Source: Dipteris shenzhenensis (taxonomy: Eukaryota > Polypodiophyta > Polypodiopsida > Gleicheniales). From it: DNA of 64,000 nt. The notes beneath the pieces were generated by a model. That model had not been told where the DNA came from, did not search any database, and worked only from the letters and a program-made list of their open reading frames with translations. This document shows positions 54,820-59,459 of this stretch, one piece after another. How positions within the stretch are numbered: the stretch's first letter is position 1; each line of letters starts with the position of its first letter. Made by a program: the position numbers and the translations under genes. Location of the stretch: assembly GCA_047967505.1 (NCBI GenBank), contig CM106538.1. The stretch is one strand, 5' to 3'.

Positions 54820-56930
54820 GCTTCCATGTGGGCAGGCTTGGCTGCAATTGTTCAGCCGTGTCTGGCTGGTTGGGCACTTGGTTGTGCAATTGCAAGTGTG
54901 GCCCAGACAGTGGATGCTTTTGGGGTATATGTTGCATGCTTTGGTTGGGCTGAGGACACAAGGTTGTCTAGTAATTGGATGCCATTTCACCATTTGGAGT
55001 TGAGCACGGAATTACAAGGTGGGCTGGACGGGAAGTCTGCGGGCGTTGGTTTGCCTATGGTGCAACTTCCTAGAGACCTTTGTAATCAGCCGCTTGGCTT
55101 CAAATGAATATACATAAATACCGCAAGGGGTGCCAACCTTTGGGGCCAATCGGTGTCCTTGTATCTGAGTAGGACCACTCTAGCTCCCTTGTGATTTAAT
55201 CTGTGGTGCATAATTTTTTGTCAATTTACTGTGTATGCTGTAATTAAGTGGATCCTACCAACCTTTACGTTGTTAAGGCTGGTTTCATATATCTAGATAA
55301 ATGTCTCCTTACTAGGATCATTCAGCAACCCATCTACTTTGCTAGCTGGGGTCCTTTTCAAGAAGAGTAGTGATACACCCAAGGTGACTTGAAATTGGAT
55401 ACGTGTTGGTATACCAATTGCATGGGAGGGAGGACTAGAGTTGGAGAGTGCTACTCGACAGACTACTCAGTACAGGCCATTGTCTCCCTGGTGTGTCAAC
55501 CAGGTATACGATTGGTTGTATGTCTACCGTGGACCTTTGTGTGATGTAAATGTGCATGGGTGTGCATGAATGTGTTAATGTTTTACAGCCACCATTGGGT
55601 ATAGGGTGCCATTGAAATAAGCTGAGATTTAATGAAGGAGTTGTTTTGCAACCTACTTTTTTATATGTTGCTCTTATAAAACTCTTCGGTCCATGCTATC
55701 TCACTCCTCACTACCGTTCAAGCTATCGTAATCCCTTTCTAGAAAGAATACTAGAAATAGTAAAAACAATGTTGCCAACTTCATTAGAAAATGGTTTGGA
55801 TTTCTAGAGAAGAGTTGGACCCAAAGGAAGAGGTTTTCAGTCTAAAAGGCACCTCTAATCAAACTATGTGAATTGAGTAAGGCAACAAGAGACTAATTAA
55901 AAAGCATACCTCAACACCTGGAACACCAATTATGTCCATGTTCCATTGATAATGTTCTCGCCTTCGACCCCTTGTCATCCTTTCATACCTCCAACATTGT
56001 CCAATTGCAAACCACTTCAATGGAAAAGACAAGGATTTCCTATACAAAACAAGCAACGCATCAAACTACCTTATCTCCGACATCGTGTAATCAAACTGAC
56101 AAACATAGGTGATATCATCAGGTTAATGCATGATGTGAGGAAAATACTTGCAATGGCGCATGTCACATGAAAAGTCAAATGAATGCAAAATGTGGGAAAA
56201 CATACACCCTCCACATCAAGTAACGAGTCCAAACTCCATATTATACTTACAAATGAAGTCACACTGCTTCAAAAGATGGTTGATTGTCCTAAATTAACAT
56301 GAGCATTAGAATAGTTGAATACAATTGTAACCAAACATCTACACCATGGTTGAGCCTCTGCTCTTGGTAAAGCAACATATGCAAGCATTCACAATTTTTA
56401 AAGAGGAATCCGATCAGGAACCATGAAAGGACTTTATAATATAGCCCAACAAAGCAACATGCCAAGAAAGATTACCTCCTCAAAAGAGAAAGAAAGAAAG
56501 AAAGAAAGAAATTTTATTAGAGTCTTCGGAAGACCGATGGGTCTATGAGACTGAAAGAAAACCTGATACAAATCATAGTAAGGGTGGAGCTACTGAAACG
56601 AGCATCATCACCCGTGCTGAATCCTAAGTCTGATCATACATAATCAAATACATCTGGATGTAACAATGAAAAGAAAAAGACTAGAGCGGAGCGGAATCCT
56701 CCGTATGTCATGTTGCCCTAGCTGGTGCATAGCCGGTGATGGGAGCTCACAAAAGGTTGAGCATGCTGGAAAATAAGTACAATCCTTTGGAGCCCTGAAC
56801 CAAATAAAACAGATGAATCACGGAAAAGATATGTTACCAACCCTTTTTGCAACACTAGCCGGGCTAATGATGGTGTCAACTCTGGACGCAACGTAACCCG
56901 CCGGCCACCCTTATCTTCAAAGTTGTAGAG
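20220..56930 (-). CDS. HRS1: Organellar-type histidyl-tRNA synthetase gene, nine exons, 5' end outside window
   Basis: Class II aminoacyl-tRNA synthetase that charges tRNA-His. Spliced exons total 1,095 nt (364 codons plus stop) with consistent phase at every junction. Visible motifs: [11 protein letters not shown]; motif 2 with [19 protein letters not shown]; histidine-binding [21 protein letters not shown]; motif 3 [10 protein letters not shown]; and a C-terminal anticodon-binding domain ([15 protein letters not shown]). The sequence resembles the bacterial-like plant enzyme that serves chloroplasts and mitochondria (Arabidopsis HRS1, about 490 residues). About 120 N-terminal residues, including transit peptide and motif 1, must be encoded above 56,930. 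I did not find them up to 64,000. Introns: 802, 4,160, 83, 308, 8,452, 21,491, 180 and 140 bp. Confidence 0.93.
20514..20677 (-). CDS. HRS1: HisRS exon, start of anticodon-binding domain
   Basis: Begins after CCTGGGCAG with [10 protein letters not shown], continues to [12 protein letters not shown] and AYQLRNSG, and ends [11 protein letters not shown] at donor TG|GTGAGT. 164 nt, exit phase 2. The Asn in EDNLRPQAG occupies a variable position of the domain. Confidence 0.93.
20858..20986 (-). CDS. HRS1: HisRS exon with CGGGRYD and motif 3
   Basis: The acceptor TGTTACAG leads into [20 protein letters not shown], then [11 protein letters not shown] at donor GAG|GTACAA. 129 nt, phase 0 at both ends. 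It carries the glycine-rich histidine-pocket motif and class II motif 3. Confidence 0.95.
20987..22170. other. HisRS intron sequence not assigned to a transposon
   Basis: About 1.2 kb between the CGGGRYD exon and Copia element C. Only short frames without recognisable domains. It may be ancestral intron sequence. Confidence 0.5.
22171..22533 (+). repeat. Left LTR of Copia C, 5' piece
   Basis: Begins TGTTAGCACTTAGACTTGG and matches 39,164-39,370. It is interrupted at 22,533 by LINE2 and continues after 28,816. The exact end of the LTR and its primer-binding site are not recognisable. Confidence 0.75.
22628..24556 (-). pseudogene. LINE2 ORF2 C-terminal part, 642-codon open frame with zf-RVT
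   Basis: Starts inside the RT thumb/connection region ([47 protein letters not shown]) and runs uninterrupted to the ORF2 stop. A zinc-binding RVT motif, [18 protein letters not shown], sits about two thirds along, preceded by [18 protein letters not shown] 24-bp tandem duplication (GEDALVFD twice) lies at about 23,620-23,667. The nominal ATG is an internal Met; upstream ORF2 continues in other frames (24,448-24,702 and 24,829-25,293). Confidence 0.85.
24448..26113 (-). pseudogene. LINE2 ORF2 reverse transcriptase domain, fragmented
   Basis: RT blocks in order on the minus strand: [15 protein letters not shown] and [10 protein letters not shown] (25,260-25,685), [21 protein letters not shown], then [14 protein letters not shown] and [13 protein letters not shown] (24,829-25,293). 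A stop comes next, then the active-site block ELADDIAIF (canonical YADD changed to LADD, about 24,750), then [11 protein letters not shown] and RYLGCQVG (24,448-24,702). Frame changes occur at about 25,280, 25,670 and 24,560. The upstream part (25,652-26,113) is the linker from the endonuclease. Confidence 0.88.
26171..26900 (-). pseudogene. LINE2 ORF2 endonuclease domain
   Basis: Begins [13 protein letters not shown] at 26,900, then [38 protein letters not shown], the catalytic [13 protein letters not shown], and [17 protein letters not shown]. It stops at TV 26,211, with the SDH-type motif in the next frame (STSDHFSVV position). This is a nearly complete APE-type endonuclease that would nick target DNA for priming. 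One stop and a frameshift at the end separate it from RT. Confidence 0.9.
26897..28260 (-). pseudogene. LINE2 ORF1 remnant with CCHC knuckle
   Basis: The N-terminal piece at 27,929-28,195 has [39 protein letters not shown]. The zinc knuckle [14 protein letters not shown] reads at about 27,585-27,628. The C-terminal piece 26,897-27,355 is acidic/hydrophobic ([18 protein letters not shown]). Frames are broken several times. Its 3' end overlaps the start of the endonuclease frame by a few bases, the usual LINE bicistronic layout. Confidence 0.75.
28345..28765 (-). repeat. GC-rich minisatellite in the LINE2 5' leader
   Basis: Tandem, imperfect units built from GGGGGAGGCAGCGCGCA, GGGGAGGAGGTAGCGCGCA and GGCAGTGCGCA on the plus strand. 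It sits in the same place relative to ORF1 as the homopurine tract of LINE1. Apparent alanine/glycine- or proline-rich frames of 200 or more codons here are compositional. Confidence 0.85.
28817..30036 (+). pseudogene. Copia C leader and gag
   Basis: After the LINE2 duplication the C leader resumes. Gag starts [19 protein letters not shown] at 29,106, homologous to element D ([19 protein letters not shown], 45,876 onward). It continues with [20 protein letters not shown] and [16 protein letters not shown], and a knuckle-like segment with the first Cys pair read through a stop ([15 protein letters not shown], about 29,900-29,945). Stops and shifts are frequent. The frame is interrupted at 30,036 by Copia B and resumes at 35,970 in the same phase. 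Confidence 0.8.
30037..30280 (+). repeat. Left LTR of Copia B
   Basis: TG...CA ends, 244 bp. It contains a short tandem of CAGTTAGTA (one unit more than the right LTR), a TATA-like GATATAAAAGG at about 30,162-30,172, and a CT-rich end. Confidence 0.95.
30283..30294 (+). promoter_or_regulatory. Primer-binding site of Copia B (initiator Met tRNA)
   Basis: TGGTATCAGAGC, two bases after the LTR, is complementary to the 3' end of plant initiator methionine tRNA, the common primer for Copia reverse transcription. Confidence 0.92.
30296..31529 (+). other. Copia B 5' leader, first part GC-rich and structured
   Basis: 1.2 kb between primer-binding site and gag. 30,320-30,660 is rich in CAGCAG and in facing GTCGCC/GGCGAC words (for example GCGTCGCCCACAGGCGACGC) that would form stems. 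The rest is ordinary composition. No conserved protein is encoded. Confidence 0.6.
31530..32288 (+). pseudogene. Copia B gag
   Basis: The start [20 protein letters not shown] at 31,530 is chosen because it matches the usual Copia gag beginning; an upstream in-frame Met at 31,461 lies in leader sequence. Blocks: [79 protein letters not shown] basic [20 protein letters not shown] tail leads to the zinc knuckle. A 14-bp tandem duplication inside the knuckle (32,230-32,257) shifts the frame, so gag ends early at 32,288 after 252 codons. Confidence 0.92.
32272..33349 (+). pseudogene. Copia B protease and integrase, ends at a nonsense codon
   Basis: The frame after the shift begins inside the knuckle ([10 protein letters not shown]). 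Protease: [15 protein letters not shown] at about 32,488-32,530. Integrase HHCC finger: [20 protein letters not shown]...CEHCIYGRQ. Core: [39 protein letters not shown] at 33,347-33,349 replaces the Gln expected in the SPAQNGTAER block, cutting off the catalytic Glu region. Confidence 0.93.
33350..35410 (+). pseudogene. Copia B integrase end, reverse transcriptase and RNase H start
   Basis: Continues in phase after the stop: [18 protein letters not shown] (the Glu of the D,D-E triad), [35 protein letters not shown] Gln/Pro-rich linker follows, then [52 protein letters not shown], active site YVDDMLIAG (YVDD at 34,688-34,699), [15 protein letters not shown]. RNase H then begins ([21 protein letters not shown]). 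A 2-bp loss relative to element A at about 35,376 shifts the frame. Confidence 0.95.
35377..35645 (+). pseudogene. Copia B RNase H C-terminal part
   Basis: The shifted frame gives [20 protein letters not shown] (approximate start), [40 protein letters not shown], ending [13 protein letters not shown]. This is the standard Copia RNase H end. Confidence 0.93.
35722..35969 (+). repeat. Polypurine tract and right LTR of Copia B
   Basis: AAGTGGGAGG at 35,724-35,733 is followed by the LTR at 35,735-35,969 (235 bp, TG...CA). It has the same TATA-like and CT-rich ends as the left copy. Confidence 0.93.
35970..39038 (+). pseudogene. Copia C pol: protease, integrase, RT and RNase H, heavily decayed
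   Basis: The protease motif reads [12 protein letters not shown] (36,030 region), so the DSG active site has become DND. Then [14 protein letters not shown], and an integrase finger region duplicated in tandem (36,449-36,890; [20 protein letters not shown]). The core has [13 protein letters not shown] pieces: [55 protein letters not shown]. RNase H end: [37 protein letters not shown] to 39,038. More than ten stops or shifts, clearly older than element B inside it. Confidence 0.88.
36449..36898 (+). repeat. Tandem duplication inside Copia C integrase
   Basis: A segment of about 180 bp (TTTGATGAAAA-GCATTCAAAG ... CATAGTGATGTATGTG) is present at 36,449-36,630 and again at 36,721-36,898. A shorter third copy of its first part lies at 36,658-36,715. 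Confidence 0.85.
39164..39370 (+). repeat. Right LTR of Copia C, truncated
   Basis: Starts TGTTAGCACTTATCCCGGG after the polypurine tract 39,150-39,160. It is collinear with 22,171-22,380 and ends abruptly after the ACACCCAA motif, where unrelated sequence leads into gypsy E. Confidence 0.85.
39420..41640 (+). pseudogene. Gypsy element E: RT, RNase H, integrase and chromodomain remnant
   Basis: Ty3/gypsy pol in pieces: [20 protein letters not shown] and the active site as LVFDDILV (39,441-39,626), then [14 protein letters not shown]. RNase [40 protein letters not shown], with a deletion after EMLAIKL. Next, [12 protein letters not shown]. Integrase finger: [19 protein letters not shown] and CQQYRKL. 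Core: [28 protein letters not shown]; then [40 protein letters not shown]. Finally [20 protein letters not shown] (41,556 onward), a chromodomain core, which places E among the chromoviruses. Confidence 0.85.
41650..42330 (+). other. Probable 3' untranslated and LTR-like remnant of gypsy E
   Basis: A CT-rich stretch (42,170-42,310, CTCTCTTTCTCTTTCTTAG and CCCCTTTCTCTACA) resembles the LTR end at 60,900-60,998 that precedes a primer-binding site. An ATTGGTGTCAAAGATCC word at 41,900 resembles a decayed primer-binding site. Boundaries are not resolvable. Confidence 0.35.
42478..42620 (-). CDS. HRS1: HisRS exon with the [14 protein letters not shown] motif
   Basis: The acceptor CTTATGGCAG is followed by AATTACTTGG, which completes Glu and gives [45 protein letters not shown] at donor GAA|GTAATA. 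143 nt, entry phase 1. The RGLxYYTGxVFE motif lines the histidine pocket. This exon is isolated between introns of 8.5 and 21.5 kb. Confidence 0.95.
42621..43335. other. HisRS intron, no gene seen
   Basis: Unassigned AT-rich sequence between the HisRS exon and a Copia fragment. Short frames lack domains. Confidence 0.5.
43340..43740 (+). pseudogene. Copia reverse transcriptase fragment
   Basis: Readable RT N-terminal blocks: [53 protein letters not shown] and [20 protein letters not shown], then [20 protein letters not shown], in about three frames. It ends before the YVDD block. A small isolated fragment, more like elements C and D than B. Confidence 0.85.
43851..44000 (+). repeat. 76-bp tandem repeat, two copies
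   Basis: GCTCACAAGNGGGGCATTNACC ... CATCAGGGACCTGTTA ... CATGGCTCAGAC occurs at about 43,851 and 43,927. Confidence 0.8.
44010..44540. other. HisRS intron, no gene seen
   Basis: No recognisable coding or repeat structure between the 76-bp repeat and the palindrome cluster. Confidence 0.45.
44545..44815. repeat. Cluster of short quasi-palindromes
   Basis: At least six copies of words of the type GGAGAATGGCAC and GTGCCATTCTCC or their variants (GATTGGCACCAATGCCATTC at about 44,660; GATTGGCACCAGTGCCATTC at about 44,698; further at 44,545, 44,740 and 44,780). They are joined as imperfect 20-25 bp palindromes. Confidence 0.65.
44880..45490 (+). pseudogene. Transposon-associated protein remnant with two similar modules
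   Basis: Two consecutive segments follow the same plan. Module 1, 44,900-45,135: VVAIGAG near the start, then [27 protein letters not shown]. Module 2, 45,262-45,485: [48 protein letters not shown]. The plan (variable start, xEGxI, LGxxxVxV, terminal WP) resembles the DUF8039-type domain seen with plant CACTA-like transposon genes. Stops and one frame change lie between. The family assignment is an inference from pattern only. Confidence 0.35.
45846..46735 (+). pseudogene. Copia D gag with 183-bp tandem duplication
   Basis: [20 protein letters not shown] at 45,846, then [20 protein letters not shown], a Ser/Thr/Ala/Gly-rich insert, [20 protein letters not shown], a TAG at 46,306-46,308, and [20 protein letters not shown]. 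The segment 46,362-46,544 is repeated at 46,545-46,727, exactly 183 bp (61 codons), containing [20 protein letters not shown] and LPASYQGF in both copies. A TAG lies at the end of copy 1 (46,521-46,523). The knuckle is missing. Confidence 0.9.
46728..47175 (+). pseudogene. Copia D integrase C-terminal region
   Basis: Joined directly to gag: [73 protein letters not shown] and DVVFDEST. The HHCC finger, D,D-E core and protease are absent, which makes the deletion relative to a complete element about 1 kb or more. Confidence 0.9.
47377..48816 (+). pseudogene. Copia D reverse transcriptase and RNase H
   Basis: [22 protein letters not shown] and [14 protein letters not shown], a TAG at 47,572, then [43 protein letters not shown] (with the usual QAPRAWY deleted), [32 protein letters not shown]. 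RNase H in changed frames: [76 protein letters not shown] to 48,816. Confidence 0.92.
48945..49235 (+). repeat. LTR-like sequence of Copia D
   Basis: Directly after the polypurine tract, sequence with GTATGTGCCTTGTAGGCC and CAGTTAGGAC...CTTAGTCC motifs parallels the start of the element C LTR (GGTATGGCCTTGTAGGCC). The end is not resolved. Confidence 0.5.
49619..49960 (+). pseudogene. Gypsy integrase core remnant
   Basis: A frame reads [23 protein letters not shown], then a segment equivalent to the THFIPTR region, then [10 protein letters not shown], and CGPHTDG (the PQTDGQ motif) near 49,950. This is a strongly decayed Ty3 integrase core in plus orientation. Confidence 0.6.
49961..51072. 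other. HisRS intron, no gene seen
   Basis: AT-rich, short frames only, immediately below the MEKISREE exon. Candidate original intron sequence. Confidence 0.5.
51073..51190 (-). CDS. HRS1: HisRS exon ([13 protein letters not shown])
   Basis: After acceptor [48 protein letters not shown], donor GAAG|GTGAAG, exit phase 1. 118 nt. It corresponds to the helical insertion region between motif 2 and the RGLxYYTG motif in HisRS. Confidence 0.93.
51499..51573 (-). CDS. HRS1: HisRS exon ([12 protein letters not shown])
   Basis: 25 codons, [20 protein letters not shown] then VIVDK, between acceptor TTATTGTAG and donor AAG|GTATCC. Phase 0 both ends. Confidence 0.93.
51657..51749 (-). CDS. HRS1: HisRS exon ([13 protein letters not shown]), followed by a GC donor
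   Basis: 31 codons, [20 protein letters not shown] to [11 protein letters not shown], after acceptor TGGTGCAG. The next exon continues VLQ as in homologues (SSRKVLQ). The boundary must therefore be AAG followed by GCATTACC, a GC rather than GT donor for an 83-bp intron. Reading on would hit TGA within eight codons. Confidence 0.92.
51750..52060. other. HisRS intron, no gene seen
   Basis: Upstream (transcript sense) edge of the exon. Nothing recognisable. Confidence 0.4.
52085..53179 (+). pseudogene. zf-RVT-like protein end, 217-codon frame plus decayed upstream part
   Basis: The open frame 52,526-53,179 contains [20 protein letters not shown], then a cysteine/histidine cluster [20 protein letters not shown] (CxxC ... 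H-x4-C). This is the zinc-binding pattern found at the C-termini of reverse transcriptases of non-LTR elements. A charged tail follows, with a [14 protein letters not shown] acidic patch and an Arg-rich end. Upstream frames 52,085-52,500 read [39 protein letters not shown] and similar, consistent with the same protein broken by shifts. No RT palm is seen. Otherwise unclassified, and unlike LINE1/2. Confidence 0.5.
53373..53460 (+). repeat. Direct repeat copy 1 (copy 2 at about 54,660-54,750)
   Basis: The phrase GCATTTTGTCTCATAGGCCC, then GAGGCCTC...ACGTTAAT and a CT/C-rich run, recurs about 1.29 kb downstream as GCGTTTTGTCCCATAGGCCC, GAGGCCTCC...ACATTAAT and a CT/C-rich run. The pair may be LTR or terminal parts of a small non-autonomous element. 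Confidence 0.65.
53440..53690 (+). repeat. Diverged minisatellite with CCGTACA core
   Basis: Roughly eight to ten units carrying CCGTACA(T/G)C and TTAGCTTCC, about 28-36 bp apart (for example near 53,478, 53,530, 53,575, 53,617 and 53,650). Confidence 0.7.
53840..54320 (+). pseudogene. Coiled-coil-like coding remnant, unknown
   Basis: A frame with [38 protein letters not shown] (53,907-54,020) shows heptad-like spacing. A second frame, 54,038-54,283, has [20 protein letters not shown] and Lys/Glu-rich text. Together they look like a decayed protein with a coiled coil. Function unknown. It sits between the two copies of the 53,373/54,660 repeat, so it may belong to that element. Confidence 0.3.
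54722..54818. repeat. (CT)n-C13 and (GA)n inverted microsatellite, potential hairpin
   Basis: A CT run of about 24 nt (54,722-54,745) plus 13 C, then a 22-nt GC-rich spacer, then a GA run of 38 nt (54,781-54,818). The arms are complementary. Confidence 0.9.
54826..55107 (+). other. Open stretch of about 94 codons, unknown
   Basis: Downstream of the GA run the frame reads [20 protein letters not shown] and [20 protein letters not shown], hydrophobic and Ala/Gly-rich, then a polar end [13 protein letters not shown]. It has no homologue I recognise, and the start would lie in repeat-derived sequence. It is probably an LTR or leader segment rather than a gene. Confidence 0.2.
55110..55909. other. 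HisRS intron, no gene seen
   Basis: No domain-bearing frame. The text between 55,100 and 55,600 is GC-richer than the flanks and may be transposon-derived. Confidence 0.4.
55910..56039 (-). CDS. HRS1: HisRS exon with class II motif 2
   Basis: Acceptor TTTTGTATAG, G completing Gly, then [43 protein letters not shown] at donor GAG|GTATGC. 130 nt. The WRYE Arg and Glu are the motif 2 residues that contact ATP and the acceptor end. Confidence 0.96.
56470..56760 (-). other. HisRS intron with GAAA microsatellite and possible minus-strand element 3' end
   Basis: (GAAA)n at about 56,487-56,510 is adjacent to ATTTTATTAGAGTCTTCGG. On the minus strand this reads as an AATAAAAT signal followed by a TTTC-repeat tail, as at the 3' end of some non-LTR elements. 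No protein is seen. Confidence 0.25.
56842..56930 (-). CDS. HRS1: HisRS exon ([18 protein letters not shown])
   Basis: Acceptor GTTTGTGCAG, then [30 protein letters not shown] with two bases of the last codon before donor GG|GTTGGT. 89 nt. [10 protein letters not shown] is the segment just after motif 1. Preceding exons were not found upstream in the window. Confidence 0.95.
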
Positions 56931-57960
56931 CTGCACAAACACAATTTAAGGACTCTATAAACAAATTCATTGATGCATACAATATGTACAAAACAATTTA
57001 AAAAGCAGTATTTTTATCATTTAAAACAATCTGAGGTTACCATGCTAGCATCTACTCAAGTCTCAAACATGCTATGAACTCTTAGAACTCATGGAAGTAC
57101 ACCAAAAGATCATAGGATATGATCACACATACAAAATCTTATCGTTCTTGACTAGTATATAACATCATCACATATGTTAATGAGATCAATGGATTACAAT
57201 CTCACTTTACTTTTACCTTGACAATGACTAAGTGCTTATCCAACTCTCTTTCATCAACCCTATAGTTCATGGTTTTATAATCCTTATCAAACTTCATGGA
57301 CAATTGTGTGATTGAGATTCTTGAATTTCCTCAATCTCATAAAATATCCTTGGTTGATTGGGATTCTTGAATTTCCTCAATCTCATGTACATAGCCCTAT
57401 GTCCTTTCTATTATCTAGGGCATTGATGATTCCCCAAAAAAAAAACAAAGCTAGCCCGTGATAATTGATGGTAAATTTATGAAGGTACCATAGTAATAGC
57501 TATGAGTTATGGTTAGAATCTTCTATCCCAATGGTTATTTGCTAACCTCATAATGCAGAATCACAAGTCATAAACCATGGTTCACATTTCTTTGCTAACC
57601 TCATAATGCATAATCACAAGTCATAAACTATGATTTACATGTCTTTAGAGTAAATTCCTAAGGGAATAATGTAGGATATTAGAACTTAAATATTTTCAAA
57701 TAATATATTAAGGTGCTTTAATATTTAAATAATTACAAAGAATTTGTCATGAAAAGTACGTTTTAATGAAGCATCCTAACAACATGGCTAACAAAAAGAA
57801 CATGATCTACTTAAATAAAGACTTGCAAAGAATATATGAGAAACGTGCATCTAAGTATTAGTTGGTCCTTTAACCTCCCTCTTTATTCCTTTTCTATCAT
57901 AAGCTTTTTTACCTACCTTGTGATTCTTTGAGTCCACTTATGTTGTGCTTGTGTCGGTTA
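56931..57960. other. AT-rich intron or upstream sequence with short tandem duplications
   Basis: Two local duplications: GATTCTTGAATTTCCTCAAT at about 57,318 and 57,361, and a roughly 50-bp block with ATCACAAGTCATAAAC at about 57,562 and 57,612. No coding signal and no HisRS motif 1. Confidence 0.6.
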
Positions 57961-58640
57961 GAGTTAGTCTTTGGTATGGCCTTATACGCTAGTACTAGGT
58001 CCTATTAGTTCATTAATAGCTAAGTGAAGTCTTATAACATGAGTTGCCCCATGAGTTGACCAAGCTAGGGTTTAGGACTAGTCTTCATAGGCTTGTACTT
58101 GCAGTTCAATTGTACTCCTTTGGCACTTTAGTGCTGCTGTTATACATCAGATCAGATGACTTCATGCTATGTCCTTTGCTCCCTTGCTCTCACACTTCCC
58201 TTTAGTGTATCACAGCAGGTTTCAGCCCTATCATGTGTCCAAGCTGTCTAGGGTGTTTCAATAGTGCGAAAGTGTGAGCTACAGCTTCAGTCGGCCAGCT
58301 CTGCAGCAGCTGCCACCCTCAGCAACCCTTCTGCACATAGGCGAATCATTTGTTGCACTCCAAGGGCTGTTTCTCTGCTGTGCGACATCTGCTGCAGTGC
58401 TTCTGAGCTGGACATTTGTTGTTTCGGAGTCCTTACTGCCAAGGAATCACGTTTTTGAGGCATCTACCAGGTGACTTCTATTCCTGCAATATTTTGGAGC
58501 TCTCCTACTCTATTTTGAAGCTGTTCTGCTCCATTTCGAGGCATTTCTATGCATTTCAGAGCTGCTCTGCTCCATTTTGAAGCTGTTCTGCTCCATTTCG
58601 GGGAAGTTTTGTGCATTTCTGTGGAGCCCGAACTTCCATC
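57961..58640 (+). other. LTR-like and repeat-bearing sequence
   Basis: Text around 57,950-58,030 (GGTTAGAGTTAGTCTTTGGTA, GGCCTTATACG) resembles the LTR starts of elements C and D. 58,495-58,610 has a 60-bp period repeat with TTTTGAAGCTGTTCTGCTCC. A solo or partial LTR is possible; boundaries are not resolved. Confidence 0.3.
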
Positions 58641-58649
58641 TTGATTCTA

Positions 58650-58905
58650 TCATTCAGTCCGAAAATGAAGTCTTTTACTTATACCAACTAAGGAGGAGGT
58701 TCATAAACCTTCATTATACATTCTCTAAATTTATCAGTGTATTCAGCCACTAACAAAGGTTTCTATACTGATTCCAAGCTCAGGACACTTCGGCAGGAGG
58801 TAAGAAATGTTTTCTAAATTCTTTCTTGAACCCCTCCCAAGTAGTGGATGCCACACCATCCCTTTGCTATTTAATCCACCATCTATCCGCTGCTTTAAAC
58901 ATATA
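58650..58905 (-). pseudogene. Gypsy gag fragment (minus strand)
   Basis: Minus-strand reading: KAADRWWIKQQRDGVASTTW, EGFKKEFRKHFLPP, WNQYRNL, NVxxRFMNLLLSW. The W-x-F...F..x-F.P pattern and trailing RFMNL match the retrotransposon gag capsid domain of Ty3/gypsy elements. Several stops. Confidence 0.65.
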
Positions 58906-59024
58906 GGGGGGGTGTGTGTGTGTGTGTGTGTGCGTGTGTGTGTGTGTGTGTGAGAGAGAGAGACCTCCCATCATGTAAATTTATAAGCATATAAATATAC
59001 TGCACTGGATATTACTAAAAAAAA

Positions 59025-59065
<41 letters not shown>

Positions 59066-59066
59066 C
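58906..59066. repeat. Two compound (GT)n(GA)n microsatellites
   Basis: GT repeat followed by GA repeat at 58,910-58,963 and again at 59,025-59,065, separated by about 60 bp of unique AT-rich sequence. Both switch from GT to GA in the same order. Confidence 0.9.
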
Positions 59067-59067
59067 G

Positions 59068-59343
59068 TGATACTCAAATGAAGACATAATGAAGGCTTTC
59101 ATTCATTCATCAAGTATGACATGATAAGTGAAGTACAAGCCTTATATAGGCTACTCACTCACACATTAGCACCATGTGCATATGGGATAAGTCCCATAGT
59201 GACACGTGGCACTCACACATGACTCACACACATGAACTAGTACTAGAACTCCGAGTACTACACACCAACACATCACATACACCTAGTACTACACACCAAC
59301 ACATCACATCACGACACACTCTTTGGCTATGATATCTCCAACA
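59068..59343 (-). repeat. Putative LTR (minus strand), 276 bp
   Basis: On the minus strand it begins TGTTGGAGATATC and ends TATCA, with a TATA-like CCTATATAAGG (59,131-59,141) and an internal 29-bp duplication (TAGTACTACACACCAACAC, twice). The flanking pentamers do not match, so it is not a simple solo LTR. It may pair with the gag fragment below it. Confidence 0.45.
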
Positions 59344-59459
59344 GTTGCTACTGTTTTTCAGATGCCTTACCAGCGGAGCCACCCCTGAGAGACCAGAGGA
59401 TCATCAGATAGAGCTTATGTCTGGCAATGGAGCCACCTAGCAAGCCATCTTACATGGTC

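Noticed and set aside
54679-54993. Ser/Leu/Arg/Glu-repeat proteins across the CT/GA run
   Set aside because: Translations of dinucleotide repeats.
59068-59343. Clean solo LTR
   Set aside because: TG and CA ends exist but the adjoining pentamers differ, so a solo LTR with intact duplication is not supported; kept only as a putative LTR.
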